NCBI GenBank assembly: GCA_943330235.2
Contig: CALQGY020000037.1
Span: 1 to 32,258 of the forward strand
Reading direction: 5' to 3'
Source: Candidatus Kuenenia stuttgartensis
GTDB taxonomy: Bacteria; Gemmatimonadota; Gemmatimonadetes; Gemmatimonadales; Gemmatimonadaceae
DNA: 32,258 bases
In this document: positions 24,637 to 32,258 of the stretch, in pieces
How the letters are laid out: each line of letters opens with the position of its first letter
How positions within the stretch are numbered: the stretch's first letter is position 1
The notes under the pieces: model-generated
Databases searched by the model: none
What the model saw: only the letters and a program-made list of their open reading frames with translations
What the model was told of the DNA's origin: nothing
Translations under genes and position numbers: made by a program

Positions 24637-25608
24637 CTACGCGCCGATTTCGGCGAATCGATCGCCTGGCTGCACACCGCGCCCGCGGGCCCACGCCATG
24701 GGGGACAACTTGGCCTTGCCGCTGGGCTGCACTTCGAGGAAGCGGACGGCGCCCACCCCGCACCGGACCAACAGGCCGTCGCGGTCGGCGAGGCGCACCG
24801 TGCCGGGCGGTGAGGCCCGCGTGGGTTCATCGAGAGCCGCGTCGGTGCCATCCCCCTCAATGCGGGCGCCGAAGCACTTCACATCGATGCCGTTGAGCGG
24901 CGCGAACGCGCCGGGACGTGCGTCGAAGGCGCGGGTCACGCACGAGACGCGGTGCGCGCTGGCGGAGAAGTCGAGGCGCGCCATGGTGCGGTCGATCTTG
25001 GACGCGTAGGTGGACTGGGCGTGATCCTGCAGCACGGGCTGCGCCACACCGGCCTCAATGAGCGTCAGGGCCTGCACGATGCCGAGCGCCCCAAGTTCGG
25101 ACAGCCGATCATGCAACTCGCTGTACGTCTCGATGGCGTCGATGGGCGTCCGCAGGACATGCAGCATTGGACCCGCATCGAGGGCCGGCACCATCTGCAT
25201 GATGGTGATGCCGGTCTCCGTCATCCCCTCGAGAATGGCGGCCTGAATGGGCGCTGCGCCGCGCAGCTTCGGCAGGATGGAGCCATGAATGTTGAGCGTG
25301 CCATGCGGCGGCAGGTCGATGACCGCCGAGGGCAGGATCATCCCGTACGCGACCACCACGGATACGTCGGGCGCGAGTTCACGCACCGCCGCCATGAAGT
25401 CCTCGCCGCGCGGCTTTTCCGGCTGCAACACCGGCAGCCCCTCGGCGAGTGCGACCTGCTTGACCGGCGACGGATCGAGTTGCGACCGGGAGCGACCGCG
25501 CGGCTTATCGGGCTGCGTCACCACGCCCACGACGTCATGTCCTTCGCCCAGCAATGCGCGCAGCGGCGGCACCGCGAAATCAGGAGTGCCCCAAAACAGG
25601 ATGCGCAC
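24637..25608 (-). CDS. fmt: Methionyl-tRNA formyltransferase
   Basis: The 323-residue enzyme transfers formyl from 10-formyltetrahydrofolate to initiator Met-tRNA. The N-terminal Rossmann-like domain has LFWGTPDFAVPPL, the catalytic Asn106 and His108 in LNIHGSILPKLRGAAPIQ, and Asp144 in PALDAG. The C-terminal OB-like domain runs from about residue 215. The start is GTG at 25608 with no clear ribosome binding site; it aligns exactly with the expected first strand. It lies 21 bases after def, so formylation and deformylation enzymes are co-transcribed. Confidence 0.96.
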   Translation of the reverse strand: MRILFWGTPDFAVPPLRALLGEGHDVVGVVTQPDKPRGRSRSQLDPSPVKQVALAEGLPVLQPEKPRGEDFMAAVRELAPDVSVVVAYGMILPSAVIDLPPHGTLNIHGSILPKLRGAAPIQAAILEGMTETGITIMQMVPALDAGPMLHVLRTPIDAIETYSELHDRLSELGALGIVQALTLIEAGVAQPVLQDHAQSTYASKIDRTMARLDFSASAHRVSCVTRAFDARPGAFAPLNGIDVKCFGARIEGDGTDAALDEPTRASPPGTVRLADRDGLLVRCGVGAVRFLEVQPSGKAKLSPMAWARGRGVQPGDRFAEIGA

Positions 25609-25629
25609 GGTCGGTCTCGGTGGCGGAGG

Positions 25630-26187
25630 TCAGTCCGCGGACGCCGCGTCGCGCTCGGGCGGGAGATCCCCGACCGGCAGCACGCGCAGCAACTTCGGGT
25701 ACTGAAACTTTTCCTCGTCCCACAGCTTCATCGCCGACCGTCGCTTGAGCAGGCTCAGACGATCGGTGAACATCTTGCCGTGCAGGTGGTCGATCTCGTG
25801 CTGGAGGCAGCGGCCGAGCAGTTCACTGGCCTCCACCTCGTACCACTGTAAATCGATGTCCTGCGCGCGCACTATAACGCGCGCAGCCCGCTCGACATCA
25901 GCGTACACCTCGGGGATGCTGAGGCACCCTTCTTCTCCGCGAATCTTCCCCTCGACCAGAACGATCTCGGGGTTGATGACGACGAGGCGGCGGTCGTCCG
26001 TCTCCACCACCGCGAGTGACTCACGCCGCCCCACCTGCGGGGCGGCGAGTCCTATGCCCTTCGCGGCATGCATCGTGTCGAACATGTTGTCGACGAGACG
26101 GCGCAGCTCCGGGGTGATGCTGTCGACGCGTACCGTCTCCTGACGGAGAATCGGCGATCCGAGGACATGAATGTCGAGCAACGCCAT
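25630..26187 (-). CDS. def: Peptide deformylase
   Basis: This 185-residue metalloenzyme removes the N-formyl group from nascent proteins. All three signature motifs are present: GIGLAAPQVG (44-53), EEGCLS with metal ligand Cys88, and QHEIDHLHG with ligands His130 and His134 and catalytic Glu131. The length is typical, with a short acidic C-terminal tail. It starts seven bases after yajC and is followed by fmt. Confidence 0.97.
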   Translation of the reverse strand: MALLDIHVLGSPILRQETVRVDSITPELRRLVDNMFDTMHAAKGIGLAAPQVGRRESLAVVETDDRRLVVINPEIVLVEGKIRGEEGCLSIPEVYADVERAARVIVRAQDIDLQWYEVEASELLGRCLQHEIDHLHGKMFTDRLSLLKRRSAMKLWDEEKFQYPKLLRVLPVGDLPPERDAASAD

Positions 26188-26194
26188 GATTCGG

Positions 26195-28864
<2,670 letters not shown>

Positions 28865-28923
28865 CGTAGTCGCGAAAGACAACCCATCGCAGCGCGGGAC
28901 GCAACGGCGCGCGAGAAAGTGGT

Positions 28924-28967
28924 GGCTCGCGAGGGCGGATGGCACGCTGTGCTCGCGAGCCGCCCTC
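28924..28967 (-). promoter_or_regulatory. Alternative-stem inverted repeat between the GWxTD gene and queA
   Basis: GGCTCGCGAG (28924-28933) and CTCGCGAGCC (28952-28961) are perfect 10-base inverted arms. GAGGGCGG (28931-28938) and CCGCCCTC (28960-28967) form a second perfect 8-base pair that shares bases with the first, so the two full stems exclude each other. The element starts 10 bases after the GWxTD stop and ends about 60 bases before queA. It could be a terminator or attenuator; there is only a weak T-rich run (ACTTTCTC) after it. Confidence 0.6.
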
Positions 28968-28977
28968 ACGACGGTCG

Positions 28978-31215
28978 CTAGCGAATGCTGAACACGGTCT
29001 CGCGCGATGTCTTCTTACCGCTCACGGCGTCGGTGATCTCGACGCGCAGTCGATAGCCACCAATCGACGCGTCAGACAGATCCAGCGAGAGGAACTCGAC
29101 GATCGTCGGTGCGCTCGCGGCCGAACGATCGAACGCGATGGTCAACTTGTCGCGCGAGGTCTGCTCGCGGCCCATCGTGCGTCCCACGCCATCGATGACG
29201 CGCGCCGCGAAGTTGCCGATCGTGGTGCGATCCATGCGCTCCACCGCGATGCTGACGCGATAGCGCGAGGACCCGTCTCGTGCGGCCAGTTCGTACATCT
29301 CCCACACGAGACCGATAGACGCGCCCTTGCGGTACATGCCGAGGCCGGGCTCGATGGTGACATCGCTCCACCGTTTGGGGGCGGCGCCCTCGCGCGGCGC
29401 GGGCTTGTCGCCCAGCAGTACATCGCTCATCCCAAAGCCAATGCCCGGCTCTGGGTTGATACGCACCATCGCGCGGGCGGCGCGCTTGCTGTCCACCTGC
29501 AACGCCTCCACACGCGCCACGTTGATGCCGGGCCCCAGACGCCGCCGCCACTGGCGCGCGAGCGGCAGGGTGGTGGAATCCGGACGCACGCTCTGCTGGT
29601 CGGACTCGACGCCCTTCAGTCGGACGAACTGATCGTAAATGCGGAAGTCGATATCCACCGGCGCGCTGGTGACATCAAGGCCGCGGACGAGGGAATCGAG
29701 GGGAATGCGCGCGGTGAAGAGCGCGTCGGTGGAGTCCGGCCCCACGCGGAAGCGCGCGACGCGCACCGGAATCGTGTCGATCATGCGGGTGGACGGGATG
29801 TTCGCGAACGACACCGGGACGGCGCTCTTCATCTGGTCGACGTTGTCCTTGTCGATGAAGGCGAATCGTGCCGTGCCGAAGCCCGGCGGCATATCGAAGA
29901 AGAACACCATCCCCGAGTTGTAGCCCCACACCAGCGTGACGCTGCCGTCGGTGTTGGACGCCTGAAAGCTGGCGGAGCCGGGCACGGTGAGCTCGAGATC
30001 GGGCGGCCCGTAGCGCACGAAAATGTCGCCGCGATCGGTGTCGGCGCCGCGCAGGTTGAGATCCTCGTCGGTCCAGCGGAAGTCCGACCATACTACGCGC
30101 GACAAGAACTCCAGCCGGAATTCGTTCTCGCTGGTGAGCGTGAGCGGATCGCTCATAAACCAGTACATCTGCTCCAGTCCGCGCTGTTGCGCGGGCGGGA
30201 GCTTCGCAAACGACAGGGTGTCGCCGACGGTGCCTTTGGTGGCTTTCGTGGCGGTCGGCCGGAGGATGCGCGTGAATCGCGTGAGGCGCGCTTGGTCGGC
30301 GTCGTCCATCAGCGCGAACGCGCTGTCGAACGCCACCTGTGCGATCTTGTCATTGCCCAGTCGATGCAGCGCCAGCCCGCGGGCCAGCTGCGCCTGATAA
30401 TCCATTGGGTAGCTGCGGCTGCGGCGCTGCGCGAGATCCAGCATCTCGTTCCAGCGCGCGCGCTCACCCAGTGCCATGTAGAGGTGGCGGCTGTAGCGCT
30501 GGCTTGTGGGATCCGACTGGACCGCCGTGCGGAAGTACTCCATCGCCTCCACGTAATCCTTGTCGCCGGTGGGCGGTTGGATCTTGTGAATAAAGCTGTC
30601 GATGAAGTCGCGCGCCTTCGCCCGCGAGAAGCTGTTGAACATCGACAGCTGAATCTTCTGCTGCCCGTCGCTCATGAGCGCCCGATTGGATACGGGCTCG
30701 TAGCGCCGCCACGTGGCCATGCCCACTTCGTCCGACGAGAGCGCGATGACCAGCGGATCGCCGATTTTTACCGCCGCCTCAAGCGCGTGACCCACCTGGC
30801 CGGACGCGGCGAAGCGCACCGAGGCCACGCCCGATGTGAGGTTGAACTTGCTGAGCGACAGCCAGTAGCGGGCGCTGTCGGGCGCAAACTGCGTCGCGAG
30901 GTGCAGGGCGGTGTCGGCGCCGCGCAGCCAGCGGATGGTGCGCTGGTCGTTGATGTAATTGGCCTGCCGTTTTCCCTTGGCCATGTTCCAGTTCAGCAGT
31001 CCGAACTGATGCCACGCCGCGGCGTCCTTCTTGTTCTCGTGCAGTGCATCGTCCAACACCATATACGCGCGCGCCGTATCACCGGCGGTGGCGATGGAGT
31101 CGGCGACGCGGGCCACGGACCCTGCGGCCGGCTGGGCGGCGATCGAGCCCGTCAGTCCAAGCTGCGCGATGCCGCCCAGCAGGAACGCCCGCCATGACAG
31201 CCGAGGCCCACGCAT
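28978..31215 (-). CDS. GWxTD-family secreted protein with TPR-like N-terminal half
   Basis: The 745-residue protein has a signal peptide ending IAAQ near residue 28, a helical TPR-like region (about 30-300) and a GWxTD-type domain. The domain shows PLTLTSENEFRLEFLSRV, then TDRGDIFVRYGPPD and WGYNSGMVFFFD; a beta-rich C-terminal region follows. The family is frequent in Gemmatimonadota, Acidobacteriota and Bacteroidota and has no established biochemical function. The naming motif here reads GADTD at 390-394, with Ala391 where Trp is expected. The ATG at 31215 shares a base with the ruvB stop (TGATG); a TTG directly before it is unlikely to be used. The product should be periplasmic or outer-membrane associated. 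Confidence 0.85.
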   Translation of the reverse strand: MRGPRLSWRAFLLGGIAQLGLTGSIAAQPAAGSVARVADSIATAGDTARAYMVLDDALHENKKDAAAWHQFGLLNWNMAKGKRQANYINDQRTIRWLRGADTALHLATQFAPDSARYWLSLSKFNLTSGVASVRFAASGQVGHALEAAVKIGDPLVIALSSDEVGMATWRRYEPVSNRALMSDGQQKIQLSMFNSFSRAKARDFIDSFIHKIQPPTGDKDYVEAMEYFRTAVQSDPTSQRYSRHLYMALGERARWNEMLDLAQRRSRSYPMDYQAQLARGLALHRLGNDKIAQVAFDSAFALMDDADQARLTRFTRILRPTATKATKGTVGDTLSFAKLPPAQQRGLEQMYWFMSDPLTLTSENEFRLEFLSRVVWSDFRWTDEDLNLRGADTDRGDIFVRYGPPDLELTVPGSASFQASNTDGSVTLVWGYNSGMVFFFDMPPGFGTARFAFIDKDNVDQMKSAVPVSFANIPSTRMIDTIPVRVARFRVGPDSTDALFTARIPLDSLVRGLDVTSAPVDIDFRIYDQFVRLKGVESDQQSVRPDSTTLPLARQWRRRLGPGINVARVEALQVDSKRAARAMVRINPEPGIGFGMSDVLLGDKPAPREGAAPKRWSDVTIEPGLGMYRKGASIGLVWEMYELAARDGSSRYRVSIAVERMDRTTIGNFAARVIDGVGRTMGREQTSRDKLTIAFDRSAASAPTIVEFLSLDLSDASIGGYRLRVEITDAVSGKKTSRETVFSIR

Positions 31216-32243
31216 CAAAAGAGGCCGGTCTGTTCCGCCGACCCCACCGGCGGCACGAAGCCCAAATGCCGATAGGCGTGCGCGGTGGCGATGCGTCCGC
31301 GCGGCGTGCGCTGGAGAAAGCCGTTCTGCACCAGATACGGTTCGTAGACTTCCTCGATGGTACCCGCATCTTCGCCGATGGCGGCCGCAATGGTGCCGAG
31401 CCCCACGGGGCCGCCGTCGAACTTCTCGATGATCGCGCGCAGCAGCCGGCTGTCCATGTCGTCCAGTCCGAAGTGATCGACGTCCAGCAGCAACAGCGCC
31501 GCCTGCGCGACTTCCAGCGTGATGCGCCCATCGGCGCGCACCTGCGCGTAGTCGCGTACGCGCCGTAACAAACGATTGGCGACGCGCGGTGTGCCCCGAG
31601 AGCGTTTCGCGATCTCGTGCGCGCCGGCGGCGTCCATCTCCACGCGCAGCACCTCGGCCGTGCGCCGGACGATGATCTCGAGCTCATCCACCGGATAGAA
31701 CGCCAGCTGATGCATGAGGCCGAAGCGCGCCCGCAGCGGCGCCGTCAACATCCCCAGGCGCGTCGTGGCGCCCACGAGCGTAAAGCGCTCGATGTTCATC
31801 GTCACCGTCTGCGCCTTCGGCCCTTCCGACAGACGGATGTCGATGCGGTAGTCTTCCATCGCGGGATAGAGGAACTCCTCGATGACCGGCCGCAGACGAT
31901 GGATCTCGTCGATGAACAACACATCGCCTTCGCGGAGATTCGTCAGCGGCCCCACGAGGTCGCCCGGCTTCTCAAGGGCGGGCCCGGAGGTCATCGTCAC
32001 GTTCACCCCGAGCTCGCGCGCGATGAGGTCGGCGAGCGTGGTCTTGCCCAGCCCCGGTGGTCCGAAGAACAGCGTGTGATCCAATGGCTCACGCCGAGCG
32101 CGCGCCGCGTCGATCGCGATCGCGAGGCTCTCCTTGACCTTCTTCTGCCCGATGAACTCGGCGAGCCGCTGGGGACGCAGCGACAGCTCGACGACGCTCT
32201 CATCGGACAGGACTTCGGGCGTGGTGATCTCGGCGCGGCTCAT
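31215..32243 (-). CDS. ruvB: Holliday junction branch-migration ATPase RuvB
   Basis: The 342-residue AAA+ motor works with RuvA and RuvC in recombinational repair. Visible features are [18 protein letters not shown], Walker [10 protein letters not shown] (61-69), Walker B FIDEIHRL (DEIH at 112-115), the sensor/arginine-finger region [18 protein letters not shown], and the C-terminal winged helix with [24 protein letters not shown] and [17 protein letters not shown]. The length is normal and the ATG at 32243 begins the typical N-terminus. ruvA or ruvC would be expected just beyond the right edge of the window. It is the first gene visible in the long minus-strand array. Confidence 0.97.
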   Translation of the reverse strand: MSRAEITTPEVLSDESVVELSLRPQRLAEFIGQKKVKESLAIAIDAARARREPLDHTLFFGPPGLGKTTLADLIARELGVNVTMTSGPALEKPGDLVGPLTNLREGDVLFIDEIHRLRPVIEEFLYPAMEDYRIDIRLSEGPKAQTVTMNIERFTLVGATTRLGMLTAPLRARFGLMHQLAFYPVDELEIIVRRTAEVLRVEMDAAGAHEIAKRSRGTPRVANRLLRRVRDYAQVRADGRITLEVAQAALLLLDVDHFGLDDMDSRLLRAIIEKFDGGPVGLGTIAAAIGEDAGTIEEVYEPYLVQNGFLQRTPRGRIATAHAYRHLGFVPPVGSAEQTGLF

Positions 32244-32258
32244 GGGCGGGGGCGGGCG

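Noticed and set aside
28865-28977. preQ1 riboswitch upstream of queA
   Set aside because: The leader has no A-rich tail or conserved loop sequences of the known preQ1 classes; only GC-rich inverted repeats are visible.
28939-31197. 752-residue plus-strand open frame opposite the GWxTD gene
   Set aside because: It is Arg/His-rich with no domain or signal, and mirrors the codon bias of the real gene on the other strand.

Overview
The window is high-GC bacterial chromosome, and its gene content points to Gemmatimonadota (Gemmatimonas-like). The main reasons are a GWxTD-family protein in a ruvB-queA-tgt-yajC-def-fmt-rsmB-rpe-tsaD-lgt cluster, a TamA/TamB pair typical of diderm cell envelopes, and weak or absent Shine-Dalgarno sequences with many GTG starts. 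The phylum is inferred from gene content; no rRNA gene is present. No tRNA, rRNA, CRISPR array, insertion sequence, prophage or integrase was seen. No stretch over 300 bases lacks a gene. The longest gaps are 1-193 (repeat-rich) and 12585-12734 (13-bp tandem array).

Left part (1-8654): a repeat-laden gap follows a minus-strand peptide-ABC-transporter substrate-binding lipoprotein gene. Divergent from it is a two-gene operon for outer-membrane biogenesis, a POTRA/Omp85 protein (TamA/BamA-like) overlapping a giant TamB-like protein by one base. Middle part (8763-16485): a 1273-residue GAF/PAS/kinase/receiver sensor whose expected phospho-accepting histidine is asparagine; a 13-bp tandem array; a signal-less SH3/NlpC-P60 peptidase; a DUF6941-like protein; an EamA transporter overlapping a HAD phosphatase; and an unrecognised protein with internal DASH repeats.

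Iron uptake (16552-19283): feoA, feoB and a 40-residue FeoB-associated Cys-rich membrane peptide form a minus-strand operon. Its sigma70-like promoter carries a near-consensus Fur box about ten bases upstream of feoA.

Right part (19343-32243): a long minus-strand array reads ruvB, GWxTD protein, queA, tgt, yajC, def, fmt, rsmB, PASTA protein, rpe, TlpA-like thioredoxin, a 44-residue membrane peptide, tsaD, lgt. Many neighbours overlap by 1-4 bases. The genes serve tRNA modification (queuosine, t6A), initiator formylation and nascent-chain deformylation, rRNA methylation, Sec export and lipoprotein maturation. A strong hairpin closes the array after lgt, and another inverted-repeat structure lies between the GWxTD gene and queA.

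The items most worth a second look are the His-to-Asn hybrid kinase, the 44-residue ORF interlocked between the TlpA-like gene and tsaD, the alternative-stem structure before queA, the Trp-less GWxTD motif, and the repeat families at 1-167 and 12591-12695.
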